Positions 36,490 through 45,827 of a DNA stretch of 64,000 bases are shown piece after piece; position 1 is the first letter of the stretch; each line of letters opens with the position of its first letter. The stretch lies in assembly GCA_964490705.1 (NCBI GenBank), contig CAZBCG010000009.1:61536-125535 (forward strand), read 5' to 3'. This stretch comes from Fodinibius sp964490705. Lineage in GTDB: Bacteria; Bacteroidota; Rhodothermia; Balneolales; Balneolaceae. The notes under the pieces were generated by a model. It did no database searches and was not told the origin of the DNA. It saw nothing but the letters and a program-made list of their open reading frames with translations. The position numbers were made by a program, and so were the translations under genes.

Positions 36490-37641
36490 TATTCTTCGTC
36501 CTCAGCTGCTGAAATTGAGAGTAGGTATTCATTGATGAACTCATCCAGTTCACCGTCCATTACCGCCTCCACGTTTGAGGTTTCGTAATCGGTGCGGTGA
36601 TCTTTGACCATATTATAGGGATGAAAAACGTACGACCGAATCTGTGATCCCCATTCGATTTTACTCTTGGAATCCTCGAGTTTCTGTTTTTCACGCTCTT
36701 TAATCTGCTTCTCCAGCTCATAAATTTTGGATCGAAGCAGTACCCACGCTTTGTCGCGATTTTGTTTCTGGGATCGCTCCTGTTGACATTCGGCTACGAC
36801 CTGCTCCTTGGTCCCGTCCGAAAGTTCTCCCTCCCAGATAAGCCGCACAGCCGTTTCTGTTTTATTAACATGTTGACCGCCCGCGCCGCTGGCACGAAAT
36901 CGCTGTAGCTCAACATTGCTTTCATCAATATCAATTTCGATGGTATCATCCACAATAGGCGATACGAATACCGAGCAAAACGACGTATGGCGACGCGAAT
37001 TACTGTCGAAAGGTGAGATCCGCACGAGCCGGTGAACTCCGCTCTCGGCTTTCAAAAATCCATAAGCAAATTCGCCTTCCACCTGGACCGTCGCACTTTT
37101 AAGTCCCGCTACATCGCCCTGCTGATGCTCAATCACCGACACCTCATAATCGTGGTTACTAGCCCAGCGAGTGTACATTCGGTAGAGCATTTCGGCCCAG
37201 TCCTGACTTTCCGTTCCCCCGGCCCCGGGCTTAAATGTGACAAGTGCATCGCGATGATCGTCATCGCCGCGCAGCATATTTTTAAGCTCCAGTGCTTCCA
37301 ATTCTTTTTCGAGCTGCTCTACCTCCTGCTTCAGATCATAGGCCACATCTTCGCCCTCATCCAGAAATTCCTGATACACCTGGATGCTGTCGCGAAGCTC
37401 ATCGAGGTGGTCCCAGCGGGCGACCATATTTTTCTCATGGTCAATCTTCTTCATAATCCTTCGCGCCTCTTCGGGATCATCCCAAAAGCCGGGATCCTGC
37501 GTCTGCTCCTGGAGCTCAATAATTCTTACTTTGCGCTGCTCATAGTCAAAGATACCCCCTGAGCGCATCCACACGCTCAAACAAATCGTTTAAGTGATCG
37601 GTATTTACGGTTGCGGTACTCACAATATTCGTTCGTTTCAT
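36489..37641 (-). CDS. prfB: Peptide chain release factor 2 with programmed +1 frameshift
   Basis: RF2 terminates translation at UGA and UAA. The first ORF starts with ATG at 37641 and encodes 31 residues (MKRTNIVSTATVN to ALRGYL) before an in-frame TGA at 37548-37546. A +1 shift at CTT TGA C joins it to the long frame, which carries the SPF anticodon-like tripeptide (LVRISPFDSNSRRH) and the GGQ loop (ASGAGGQHVNKTETA). Without the shift there is no proper start in the long frame. RF2 thereby controls its own level through UGA reading. Total about 366 residues. Confidence 0.95.
37545..37560 (-). promoter_or_regulatory. prfB programmed +1 frameshift site
   Basis: On the minus strand AGGGGGTATCTTTGAC: the SD-like AGGGGG (37560-37555), the spacer TAT and the shift site CTT TGA C. 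This is the canonical RF2 autoregulatory element. Confidence 0.95.
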
Positions 37642-37668
37642 TCAAATTCTGATTAGGCAAAGCACAAT

Positions 37669-37694
37669 GTCATCCTGAATTTATTTCAGGATCT
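37669..37694. repeat. GTCATCCTGAA half-repeat hairpin
   Basis: ATCCTGAA-TTTAT-TTCAGGAT, perfect 8-base stem, preceded by GTC. It sits upstream of prfB in the gap to the DUF883-like gene and belongs to the dispersed GTCATNCTGAA family. Confidence 0.6.
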
Positions 37695-37718
37695 ATTTTG
37701 TGTACGAATATCTATCTG

Positions 37719-37973
37719 TCACTTACGACCGATTTTACCCAAGATAAATCCAATAGCGATGCCACCCAAAAATGAAAACAGCACGCCTTCTTCGGGATGT
37801 GAACGCACATAGCGACGGGCTTCGCGATAGTCCCGATTGAGCTCATCTTTCAGCTCTTCGCGTTCATTTTTAAGTCGATTAATAAGCTTCTCATAGCGCT
37901 TCAGTGCTTCCTTTTTCTTTTCTTCCACTTGCTCTTCAAATTCTTCTTCAGTGTTGTTGTCTTCTTTAGCCAT
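37719..37973 (-). CDS. Small coiled-coil membrane-anchored protein (DUF883/YtxH-like)
   Basis: An 84-residue protein: an acidic and then charged helical coiled coil (about 5-55, rich in Lys/Glu/Arg) followed by a glycine-rich C-terminal membrane helix (LFSFLGGIAIGFILGKIGRK). The layout matches DUF883 (ElaB/YqjD) proteins, which anchor at the inner membrane and may bind ribosomes. The match is by architecture only. It precedes prfB on the same strand, with a repeat hairpin between them. Confidence 0.65.
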   Translation of the reverse strand: MAKEDNNTEEEFEEQVEEKKKEALKRYEKLINRLKNEREELKDELNRDYREARRYVRSHPEEGVLFSFLGGIAIGFILGKIGRK

Positions 37974-38124
37974 AGCCTTTATTTATTTGGTTCTCATTTC
38001 TTCAAAGATACAAATTTCAGCAGTAATCGCAGTGCAAAATATAAACTAATTTCCTGTTTGTTTATCCAAATTTTACACTGCGTTCACACGCAATACATAC
38101 GCATACGTTATGTTATAATTCACT

Positions 38125-39291
38125 ATGAAAAAGCTGTCACATATCGTCACTGATCTGCAAAACCGACTGTTCGAGTCGGTCATCTCCAGTAATCTGGTTT
38201 ATAATACCTGCTGGGAGGATCCTCGAATCGACCGTCAGCTGCTCGATATCAATTCCGAAAGTCGCATGGTGATGCTCACCAGTGCCGGCTGTAATGCGCT
38301 GGATTACCTGCTTGATGATCCCCAACAAATTCACTGCGTGGATATTAACCCGGCGCAAAATGCTCTGCTCGAACTCAAAAAAGCTTTTTTTGTAAATAAC
38401 AATTACCAATTGCTTTGGGATTTTTTCGGATCAGGATCGAAGCGCGGTGCCGAGCTCATCTATCATCAACAAATACGCTCGCTGCTCGATGCTCAACACC
38501 AGCAGTATTGGGATCAAAACATCAATTATTTCGTTCCCTCATCGGCCTTTTCAAGCTTCTATTTTCGGGGAACTTCCGGCAACATTGCACGACTGATACA
38601 CAATCGTATCCAACGCAAAGGGTTATATCCACAAGTACTGAAAATGCTGAAGGCCAAAACCCTTGACGAACAGGAATATTATTTTGAGGAGATTGAACCC
38701 CAAATCTGGAATACTTTTTCCAAGTGGTTGGTCCGCCAGCCGGCTACAATGACCATGCTGGGCGTGCCTGCTACCCAACGTAATATGATCAAGGAGGAAT
38801 ACAATGGCGGCATTCTGGATTTTATTCGCCAATCCCTAAAACAGGTGTTTACAAAATTGCCGCTGCGGGACAACTACTTCTGGCGGGTCTATTTAACGGG
38901 ATCGTATAGTGCGGACTGCTGTCCGAACTATCTGCTTGAACGCAACTTTGAGTCGCTACGAAAACACGCCAATAATATTGACACGCACACCTCTACCCTT
39001 TCGCAATTTTTACAACATAATCTCGGTCCGTATTCCCATTTCGTGCTGCTCGATCATCAGGACTGGATGGCCGACAGCCGTCCCAATTTATTAGCTGATG
39101 AATGGCGAAACATATTATCGCAATCGGAAAGCGGTACCAAAGTACTGTTTCGATCGGCGGGGCCGTCGCTCGACTTTTTGCCCGATTTCGTTCTTGATCA
39201 TGTAACATTTAAGCCCGAGGAAACTGATCACCTGCATCCCAAAGATCGCGTGGGCACTTACGAATCTACTCACTTGGGAGTCGTACAATGA
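38125..39291 (+). CDS. btaA: BtaA-like S-adenosylmethionine:diacylglycerol 3-amino-3-carboxypropyl transferase (DUF3419)
   Basis: First step of betaine-lipid (DGTS) synthesis: moves the aminocarboxypropyl group of SAM to diacylglycerol. Signature segments: LVYNTCWEDPRIDRQLLDIN, LTSAGCNALDYLLDDPQQIH and CVDINPAQNALLELKKAFF. The C-terminal region VLLDHQDWMAD is also found in the family. Length 388 is normal. It overlaps the next methyltransferase gene by 4 bases (ATGA), as expected for btaA-btaB. Betaine lipids replace phospholipids when phosphate is low; no phosphate box was recognised. Confidence 0.88.
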   Translation: MKKLSHIVTDLQNRLFESVISSNLVYNTCWEDPRIDRQLLDINSESRMVMLTSAGCNALDYLLDDPQQIHCVDINPAQNALLELKKAFFVNNNYQLLWDFFGSGSKRGAELIYHQQIRSLLDAQHQQYWDQNINYFVPSSAFSSFYFRGTSGNIARLIHNRIQRKGLYPQVLKMLKAKTLDEQEYYFEEIEPQIWNTFSKWLVRQPATMTMLGVPATQRNMIKEEYNGGILDFIRQSLKQVFTKLPLRDNYFWRVYLTGSYSADCCPNYLLERNFESLRKHANNIDTHTSTLSQFLQHNLGPYSHFVLLDHQDWMADSRPNLLADEWRNILSQSESGTKVLFRSAGPSLDFLPDFVLDHVTFKPEETDHLHPKDRVGTYESTHLGVVQ

Positions 39292-39926
39292 TGGAGGAGC
39301 AAAAAATATATCCTCAATCAAGTCGTAGTACCAGTCTAGAGAAGTATTACCGCTTCCACTCCCTGATCTACGACGCCACGCGATGGAGCTTTTTATTTGG
39401 CCGGGATAAACTGCTGGAGTTAATTCCCGAGCTGCCTTCCCAGCCGCGCATTCTGGAAATTGGCTGTGGCACGGGCAAGAATTTAGATCGGCTGCAGTAT
39501 TACTTCCCCGATGCCGAACTTGTGGGGATTGATCTCTCCAGCTCCATGCTTGAAGTTGCCGAACAAAAACTCGAACACTCCGATCAGACTAAACTCATTA
39601 AGGCAAAATACGGCTCTGAAGATCTGCAGCTGGAGCCTTTCGATCTCATTGTCTGCTCTTATTCGCTGACAATGTTTGGGGATGACATTGAAGGCATCAT
39701 GGAACAGATCACCAACGACCTTATCACGCGCGGCTACATTGCAGTGGTGGACTTTAACACTTCTCCGTACCGATGGTTTCGGCAATGGATGGGCATAAAT
39801 CACGTGGATTTAAGCGCTCATCTGCTACCCCTGCTAAACAAATATTACCGGCCTCTCTCATCAGAAAAGAACGATGTCTATTGGGGATTATGGTCCTATT
39901 TCACATTCATAGGCCAGCACTCCTGA
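39288..39926 (+). CDS. btaB: BtaB-like SAM-dependent methyltransferase
   Basis: A class I methyltransferase of 212 residues. ILEIGCGTGKNLDRLQYYFP is motif I, followed by LVGIDLSSSMLEVAEQKLE and FDLIVCSYSLTMFGD. The N-terminal YDATRWSFLFGRD segment is typical of BtaB, which trimethylates diacylglycerylhomoserine to the betaine lipid DGTS. Its start overlaps the btaA stop, so the two are translated together. Assignment rests mainly on the operon and this segment. Confidence 0.85.
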   Translation: MMEEQKIYPQSSRSTSLEKYYRFHSLIYDATRWSFLFGRDKLLELIPELPSQPRILEIGCGTGKNLDRLQYYFPDAELVGIDLSSSMLEVAEQKLEHSDQTKLIKAKYGSEDLQLEPFDLIVCSYSLTMFGDDIEGIMEQITNDLITRGYIAVVDFNTSPYRWFRQWMGINHVDLSAHLLPLLNKYYRPLSSEKNDVYWGLWSYFTFIGQHS

Positions 39927-39976
39927 TTATTTAATCTTACCAAAGCCATGGCTCCAGCTATAATAGCTTCACCATC

Positions 39977-40068
39977 TCATCCTGAACCTGTACTACGAAG
40001 TACGGCCTACGTAGCCTTGCTACTTTGGCGTAGTTGGCCCTTGGCGTAGTAGTATTTATTTCAGGATC
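39977..40068. repeat. TCATCCTGAAC...TTCAGGAT repeat with a palindromic core
   Basis: Left end TCATCCTGAAC and right end TTCAGGATC are inverted. The core contains TACTACGAAGTACG, CCTACGTAGCC and GGCGTAGTAGTA, several self-complementary units. It lies downstream of btaB. Confidence 0.65.
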
Positions 40069-40142
40069 TAAATAGAATATTCTAAGTATGAGATCACATC
40101 AAAGAGTGAGTTCCGGTATATCTTTTCTTATTTTAGGCACCT

Positions 40143-40769
40143 ATGAAACAGATTGAACAACAGATTACTGAGATCAAAAACGAACTTAAAGAATCTCCCG
40201 ATGATGCCGAACTCCTTAACGAGCTGGGTGTCGGCTATCATATGCTGGGAGAATACGACAAAGCTGTTGAGGCTTATCAACAATCAATAGCAGAGGATGC
40301 CGAAAACTTCAAGGTGCACTTTAACCTGGCAAATACTTTTTTCGAACAACAGGAGATCGAAAAAGCGGTCAATTATTATCTCAATGCACTGGATCTTCAG
40401 CCCGATTACGTGCCCGCACTCAATAATTTAGCGGATGTGTACGAACTGGCTGAGGATGAAGAGCGAGCGCAGGAGTTATTCGAATATATCACCAAGATAA
40501 AGCCTGAAGATCCCATGGGATTCTTCAATCTCGGCAATTTTCATCTCCGTGCCAACAATACGGTTGAGGCCGGACGCTGCTACAAAAAAGCGATCGAACT
40601 GGATCCCAAATTTCATGAAGCTTACAATAATATCGGCTTTATTTTGAAGCATCTTGGAGAGTACGAAGAAGCCATTTCGTACTTCGAGCAGTGTCTCGAA
40701 ATTGCGCCCGATTACGAACCAGCCCAAAAAGATCTGGATGCATGCCGAGAAGCACTTGAAAGCTCCTGA
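40143..40769 (+). CDS. Tetratricopeptide repeat protein, 208 aa
   Basis: Made almost entirely of about five TPR units with the usual spacing of 34 residues, for example HMLGEYDKAVEAYQQSIAED, NLANTFFEQQEIEKAVNYYL, NLGNFHLRANNTVEAGRCYK and IGFILKHLGEYEEAISYFEQ. No signal peptide or other domain, so cytoplasmic. TPR proteins bind partners; the partner is unknown. Flanked by repeats on both sides. Confidence 0.9.
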   Translation: MKQIEQQITEIKNELKESPDDAELLNELGVGYHMLGEYDKAVEAYQQSIAEDAENFKVHFNLANTFFEQQEIEKAVNYYLNALDLQPDYVPALNNLADVYELAEDEERAQELFEYITKIKPEDPMGFFNLGNFHLRANNTVEAGRCYKKAIELDPKFHEAYNNIGFILKHLGEYEEAISYFEQCLEIAPDYEPAQKDLDACREALESS

Positions 40770-40792
40770 TAGCATTAACAATCATGTCATTC

Positions 40793-40867
40793 TGAACTTG
40801 TTTCAGAATCTGAAGAGAAAATTATAACGTATATAATTAGATCCTGAAATGAATTCAGGATGACATG
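40793..40867. repeat. CATGTCAT...ATGACATG repeat, complete copy
   Basis: A 75-base unit with inverted ends: CATGTCATTCTGAAC on the left and TTCAGGATGACATG on the right. Each end also forms its own small hairpin (TTCTGAAC..GTTTCAGAA and ATCCTGAA..TTCAGGAT). The clearest member of this family in the window. Confidence 0.75.
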
Positions 40868-40947
40868 CTAGGTTTTACCTAGTTTTTTTCATTGCGATCA
40901 AGATTTGTGCTACATTAACTATCACAATTTACCTGATCAATAAACCT

Positions 40948-41334
40948 ATGAAAAGGGTAACAGGCATCGGCGGCTTCTTCTTCAAGGCCAAAAATCCCAA
41001 AAAATTAGCCGCATGGTATAAAGAACACCTGGGCGTCCCCATCGACGACAGCTTTGGCGGCTATGCCTTCGACTGGAAAGATCAACAAAATCGCCCCGAT
41101 AACGGATACACCATCTGGAGTCCCTTCAAACAAGACACCGAGTATATCGAGCCCAGTAAAAAAGATTTCATGTTCAACTTTATTGTGGATGATCTGGTAA
41201 CTTTGCTTAAAGTTTTGGACCAGGAAGGCATCGAGCAAGCCGGACAAATGGAGGACACCGAATTCGGTAAATTTGCCTGGGTTCTAGATCCCGAAGGAAA
41301 CAAAGTTGAGCTCTGGGAACCGGCGGAAGAATAA
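40948..41334 (+). CDS. VOC-family (glyoxalase-like) protein
   Basis: A 128-residue vicinal-oxygen-chelate fold protein. GIGGFFFKAKNPKKLAAWYK and FAWVLDPEGNKVELWEPAEE are the typical N- and C-terminal halves; the final Glu in VELWEP is a usual metal ligand. Members include glyoxalases, bleomycin-resistance proteins and dioxygenases; the substrate here is unknown. A terminator follows. Confidence 0.88.
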   Translation: MKRVTGIGGFFFKAKNPKKLAAWYKEHLGVPIDDSFGGYAFDWKDQQNRPDNGYTIWSPFKQDTEYIEPSKKDFMFNFIVDDLVTLLKVLDQEGIEQAGQMEDTEFGKFAWVLDPEGNKVELWEPAEE

Positions 41335-41381
41335 CGCTAGTTCAGACATCCTATTATTCAACAAAAAAATAACAATAGCCC

Positions 41382-41418
41382 AACCTGGTCCAAGCTTCAA
41401 ACTTGAACCAGGTTTTAT
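41382..41418 (+). terminator. Intrinsic terminator after the VOC gene
   Basis: AACCTGGTCCAAG (41382-41394) pairs with CTTGAACCAGGTT (41402-41414) with one mismatch, followed by TTTATTTTG. It lies about 50 bases after the VOC stop. Confidence 0.75.
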
Positions 41419-41506
41419 TTTGAAAAATCTTATTGGTTGGCCGTTTGATATATACTGTTTGTGGTTTGGAACGACCAGCATAAAAATTCTGAGCGTAGGA
41501 CAAATA

Positions 41507-41560
41507 AACAAAGATTTCTCCACTCTCCCGATATCCATCGGAATCGGTCGAAATGACGAT
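41507..41560. repeat. Partial dispersed GTCAT-type repeat
   Basis: ACAAAGATTTCTCCACTCTC and then GGTCGAAATGACGATCATG resemble the right end of the unit after purC (CGAGATGACA) and the copies near 57.5 kb (TTCGAAATGACAG). No complete left end is visible. Confidence 0.45.
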
Positions 41561-41660
41561 CATGCTTTAGCGGAATTAGGATAATAGGCGAAGCTTTTTT
41601 ACCATAAATTTGATTTTCAACTATAAAACAGCTTTTCGGGAATCTAAAAATCTATCCGAT

Positions 41661-44600
41661 ATGAAGAAATTAATCCATCCACTGCTGTGGGGTATAATCG
41701 CACTCATGGTAAGCATCCCCTTTTCTGATTTATTTGCACAAGATCAAGGCACCCGGCTGCTGCGCGAGCCTACCGTCAGCCAAGATCATATTGTGTTTGT
41801 CTATGCCAATGATCTCTGGATCACCAGTCGAGACGGCGGCGACGCCCGGCGATTAACGAGCGGCGAAGGCGGGGAAACCGATCCGCATTTTTCTCCCGAC
41901 GGATCCAAAGTTGCCTTTACCGCCCAATACGATGGTAATACCGATGTGTATGTGGTATCAGCCGAAGGCGGTCAACCCACACGGCTAACCTGGCATGGTG
42001 ATAACGATGAAGTTACCGGATGGACTCCCGACGGACAAAAAGTGCTCTTCATATCAGAACGGAAAGGGGTGCCCACCAAAAGTACTACATTCTATACGGT
42101 AGGACTTGACGGAGGACTTCCACAAAAGCACAAAATTCCCCGTGCTGCAGCCGGTGAACTTTCGGATGACGGCTCACAGATCGCCTATCAGCCGGTCAGT
42201 TTTTGGGATCCCGAATGGAGAAACTATCGCGGCGGTCAAGCAAAACCCATCTGGGTGGTGGATTTGGAGACCAATGAGTTAAAGACCTCTCCCCGTGCCA
42301 ACCGCGAACGTCATATCGATCCGGTTTGGCTAAATGATACGGTCTTTTTTCTTTCCGAGCGGGATTATACGATGAATATCTGGTCCTACAATCCCGAGAC
42401 GGGCGAAAGCGAGCAACAAACTTTTCATTCACAGTTCGATGTCAAAAGCCTCGACTCGGGCAACGGTATCATCGTCTATGAACAAGGCGGATATTTGTAT
42501 GAGCTCGATCCCTCTACCGGTGAACATGAACAGATTGAAATCAATGTACGCGGAGATATGACCTGGGCTCGTCCGCGCTGGGTCGAAGCACCCTCTACAT
42601 CATTAAGCAATGCTTCACTGTCTCCCACCGGCCAGCGCGCGTTGTTTCAATATCGCGGCGAAGTGCTGACAGTACCCAAAGAAAAAGGCAGCTGGCGTAA
42701 TTTGACTCAGAGTTCGGGCGTGGCCAATCGCTATCCGATATGGTCGCCCGACGGACAAAAGGTAGCATGGTTTTCTGACAAAAGCGGGGAATATCAGCTC
42801 TATATTTCTGATCAAAAAGGACTCGAAGATCCCCAAAAAATTGAACTTCCTGAACCCACCTTTTTCTTTGAGCCGGCCTGGTCGCCCGACGGCAAATACA
42901 TTGCCTACACCGATACCGACTACAAACTCTGGTACGTCAATACCGAAACCGGAGAAACAACTCATGTAGATACCGACGGCTATGCGCACCCTGAGCGAAC
43001 GCTCAATCCCAAATGGTCGCCCGACAGCCAGTGGATTACCTACGCCAAGCGGCTTCCGAGCCAGTATCACGTAATCAAGATCCACAATGTGGAAAGCGGT
43101 GAGACTTACCAGATTACCGACGGCATGGCCGACTCCATCGATCCGGTCTGGGATGAAAGCGGCAAATATATCTACTTCTTGGCCAGTACCGATTTTGGGC
43201 TCAACACCGGCTGGCTGGATATGAGCTCGTACGATATGTCCACCACTCGCGGGCTCTACATGGTCCTGCTCGATGATGATACCCCCTCTCCTTTCCTGCC
43301 CGAAAGCAATGAAGAACCGATGCCAAATGGAGATAAAAAAGATGAGAAGTCTGAAGAATCGAAAGAGACTCCCACAGTAACCATTGACACCGAAGGCATT
43401 ACCGACCGCATTGTTTCGGCGGATATTCCCGAGCAGAACTATACCAATCTCGTTTCGGGACCTGAAAATCACGTCTTCTATCAGGAAGGGGGAACATTGC
43501 ATCGCTATAATGTGGAAGAAGAGAAATCAGAAGAATTTCTGTCACCGGTTCAGGAAACGGCTGTATCCCACGACCGTAAAAATCTGCTGTATCGTAGTGG
43601 CGAAACCTGGGGCATTGTCTCAACGGTGGGCGGCCCGCAAAAGCCGGGCGACGGTCAGCTTGATGTGAGCGACCTGCAGGTGCGTGTGGATCCACAGAAA
43701 GAATGGGCACAAATTTTTAAAGAAGGCTGGCGATTCCAGCGCGATTTTCTCTATGTGGATAACGAACACGGTGCCCCCTGGCAAAAGATTTATGACTGGT
43801 ACCGTCCATGGGTTGATCACGTGCGGCACCGATCGGATATGAGCTATCTCATCGATATTCTGGGCGGCGAAATTTCGGTGGGACATTCCTACACTTACGG
43901 CGGCGATTATCCCGATATCGAAGAAGTTTCCATTGGCCTGCTGGGTGCCGACCTCGAAGAAGCCAACGGACACTACCGTATCAAAAAGATCTATACCGAT
44001 GAAAACTGGAATCCCGGCCTGCGTGCCCCACTGGCACAACCCGGCATCGATGTAGAAGAAGGCGATTATATTCTGGCGGTCAACGGCAAAAAACTCGAGG
44101 CACCCACTAATCCCTTTAGCCTGTTTGAAGGAACGGCCGACCGCAATACTATTTTAACAGTCAATGATTCCCCCACGATGGAAGGGGCAGAAACGGTATC
44201 CGTAATGCCTGTTGAAGATGAAAGTGAACTGCGACTTCGTAACTGGGTAGAAAGCAATCGCCGTAAGGTTGAAGAAATGTCGAACGGAAAACTTGCTTAC
44301 GTATGGTTACCCAACACCGGGGGCGGCGGATATAACGCTTTTAACCGCTATTACTTTGCTCAACAGCACAAAGACGGCGTTGTTATTGACGAACGCAACA
44401 ACGGCGGAGGATCCGCAGCCGACTACATGATCGACGTAATGGATCGCGAGCTGCTTGGGTACTTCAACAGTAAAGCGGGCGATAATTTCCCTCCTTTTAC
44501 TACGCCCATGGCCGGTATATGGGGACCAAAAGTTATGGTGATCAATGAGCGTGCGGGCTCGGGTGGCGATCTTCTGCCCTATATGTTCCGTGAAAAAGAA

Positions 44601-44927
44601 CTCGGTCCGCTGGTTGGCACGCGTACCTGGGGCGGTCTTGTAGGTACCTGGGATACGCCCCAGTTTATTGACGGCGGCGGCATGATTGCCCCGCGCGGCG
44701 GATTTTACAACACCTCCGGCAAGTGGGATGTGGAAGGCGAAGGCATTAGTCCCGACATAGCTGTGATGCAACGTCCCGCCAAAGTTATTGCCGGCAATGA
44801 TCCACAGCTAAAGCGAGCCGTGCAAGAAGCACAGCGACTTCTAAAATCACAGGATGTTGAACTGAAGAAAGAACCGGCTCCACCTGTAAAATGGAAGCGC
44901 GCCGATGAAACCGAAGGGTGGAATTAA
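41661..44927 (+). CDS. Tricorn-like protease with beta-propeller, PDZ and S41 domains
   Basis: An exported 1088-residue protease. Start at 41661 gives a clear signal peptide (MKKLIHPLLWGIIALMVSIP, cleaved after LFAQ); 17 upstream codons add nothing. Residues about 25-600 hold TolB/WD-like propeller blades (HFSPDGSKVAFTAQYDGNTD and WSPDGKYIAYTDTD). Next come a tricorn C1 region, a PDZ domain (EGDYILAVNGKKLEAPTNPF) and the S41 catalytic part with IDERNNGGGSAADYM and NERAGSGGDLLPYMFREKEL, containing the nucleophilic Ser. The C-terminal tail is short. Degrades peptides, probably in the periplasm. Confidence 0.93.
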   Translation: MKKLIHPLLWGIIALMVSIPFSDLFAQDQGTRLLREPTVSQDHIVFVYANDLWITSRDGGDARRLTSGEGGETDPHFSPDGSKVAFTAQYDGNTDVYVVSAEGGQPTRLTWHGDNDEVTGWTPDGQKVLFISERKGVPTKSTTFYTVGLDGGLPQKHKIPRAAAGELSDDGSQIAYQPVSFWDPEWRNYRGGQAKPIWVVDLETNELKTSPRANRERHIDPVWLNDTVFFLSERDYTMNIWSYNPETGESEQQTFHSQFDVKSLDSGNGIIVYEQGGYLYELDPSTGEHEQIEINVRGDMTWARPRWVEAPSTSLSNASLSPTGQRALFQYRGEVLTVPKEKGSWRNLTQSSGVANRYPIWSPDGQKVAWFSDKSGEYQLYISDQKGLEDPQKIELPEPTFFFEPAWSPDGKYIAYTDTDYKLWYVNTETGETTHVDTDGYAHPERTLNPKWSPDSQWITYAKRLPSQYHVIKIHNVESGETYQITDGMADSIDPVWDESGKYIYFLASTDFGLNTGWLDMSSYDMSTTRGLYMVLLDDDTPSPFLPESNEEPMPNGDKKDEKSEESKETPTVTIDTEGITDRIVSADIPEQNYTNLVSGPENHVFYQEGGTLHRYNVEEEKSEEFLSPVQETAVSHDRKNLLYRSGETWGIVSTVGGPQKPGDGQLDVSDLQVRVDPQKEWAQIFKEGWRFQRDFLYVDNEHGAPWQKIYDWYRPWVDHVRHRSDMSYLIDILGGEISVGHSYTYGGDYPDIEEVSIGLLGADLEEANGHYRIKKIYTDENWNPGLRAPLAQPGIDVEEGDYILAVNGKKLEAPTNPFSLFEGTADRNTILTVNDSPTMEGAETVSVMPVEDESELRLRNWVESNRRKVEEMSNGKLAYVWLPNTGGGGYNAFNRYYFAQQHKDGVVIDERNNGGGSAADYMIDVMDRELLGYFNSKAGDNFPPFTTPMAGIWGPKVMVINERAGSGGDLLPYMFREKELGPLVGTRTWGGLVGTWDTPQFIDGGGMIAPRGGFYNTSGKWDVEGEGISPDIAVMQRPAKVIAGNDPQLKRAVQEAQRLLKSQDVELKKEPAPPVKWKRADETEGWN

Positions 44928-45267
44928 ATGAATCATAATAAGAGAACGTATAGCAATTATAGTTATAGGAATCTAACTCCTGAGTAGCTTAGAGTGCTCC
45001 TGGAACCCAAAAAAACTTTGCTCAGAAAGAGTTGTACTCCCGAAATACCTAATAGATAACTGCTATGCCTGGGATACAAAATCTCGATACGTGCTCTTAA
45101 AATAATTGCCTATTTTCAAGATCATGTCATACTGAACCAAACAACACTAAAATTTCGTCAGGCTATGATTGTTTCAGCATCTTTTCACTAAATACTGAAA
45201 TGATACTCAGCCCAGTGTTTGGGATGACATGGAATAGGATTTATATATTAATCAGGATAAAATTATT
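44928..45267. other. Intergenic region with repeats, no gene seen
   Basis: Holds a CTAACTCCTGAGTAGCTTA unit (44971-44990) of the AGCTAG family, a GTTGTACTCCCGAA piece, and the 109-base CATGTCAT repeat at 45123-45231. No coding frame with support. Confidence 0.55.
45123..45231. repeat. CATGTCAT...ATGACATG repeat, longer copy
   Basis: Left CATGTCATACTGAAC and right GGGATGACATGG match the ends of the 40.8-kb unit. The internal sequence is different and longer (109 bases), with ACTGAAAT and TGATTGTTTCAGCAT arms. Same outer ends, variable inside. Confidence 0.65.
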
Positions 45268-45636
45268 ATGAGATTTTTCAGCCGAAAACTAATTAAACCG
45301 CAAGACTTAAACGCTCACGGCACTCTATTCGGGGGATCGGTACTCAGCTGGATCGACGAAGAATCTGCCATCTATGTTACCTGTCAGCTCGGGAAGGGAA
45401 ATATCGTAACGAAGTATATGACCGAGATCAATTTCGTTAGTTCTGCCGGACTGGGTGATATCATTGAGATCGGGATGGAAACCGTAAAATTCGGACGAAC
45501 TTCCATAACCGTGCGGTGCGAGGTCCGAAATAAATTTTCAAAAGATACCATCATCAAAATCGACGAAATCGTCTTTGTACATCTCGATGAGGATGGAAAT
45601 CCTAAACCTCATGGTATAAAAGAACCACAAAACTAG
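45268..45636 (+). CDS. Acyl-CoA thioesterase (YciA-like hot-dog fold)
   Basis: A 122-residue thioesterase. LNAHGTLFGGSVLSWIDEES holds the Gly-rich loop and the catalytic Asp of the YciA/acyl-CoA hydrolase family; EIGMETVKFGRTSITVRCEV and IVFVHLDEDGNPKPH follow. It hydrolyses acyl-CoA to free CoA and fatty acid; chain-length preference cannot be read from sequence. It is flanked by repeats, so likely monocistronic. Confidence 0.9.
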   Translation: MRFFSRKLIKPQDLNAHGTLFGGSVLSWIDEESAIYVTCQLGKGNIVTKYMTEINFVSSAGLGDIIEIGMETVKFGRTSITVRCEVRNKFSKDTIIKIDEIVFVHLDEDGNPKPHGIKEPQN

Positions 45637-45827
45637 GTTTGAGATCAACATTTCTCAGGTTAAAATGTGACCTTGCATCCTAATTAAACAGATTCTGCTC
45701 ATTAGCTCATTCTAATCTAATTTTGAAGTAATATCTTTATCTAATCGGCCAAAAATGATATCTTAGATTCAATTTACAAACATGTTACAGAGTTAAAATC
45801 AGTAGGTCATCCTAACAGAACGGTATC

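Noticed and set aside
42615..43502. 295-codon minus frame opposite the tricorn gene
   Set aside because: Shadow; composition typical of antisense frames.
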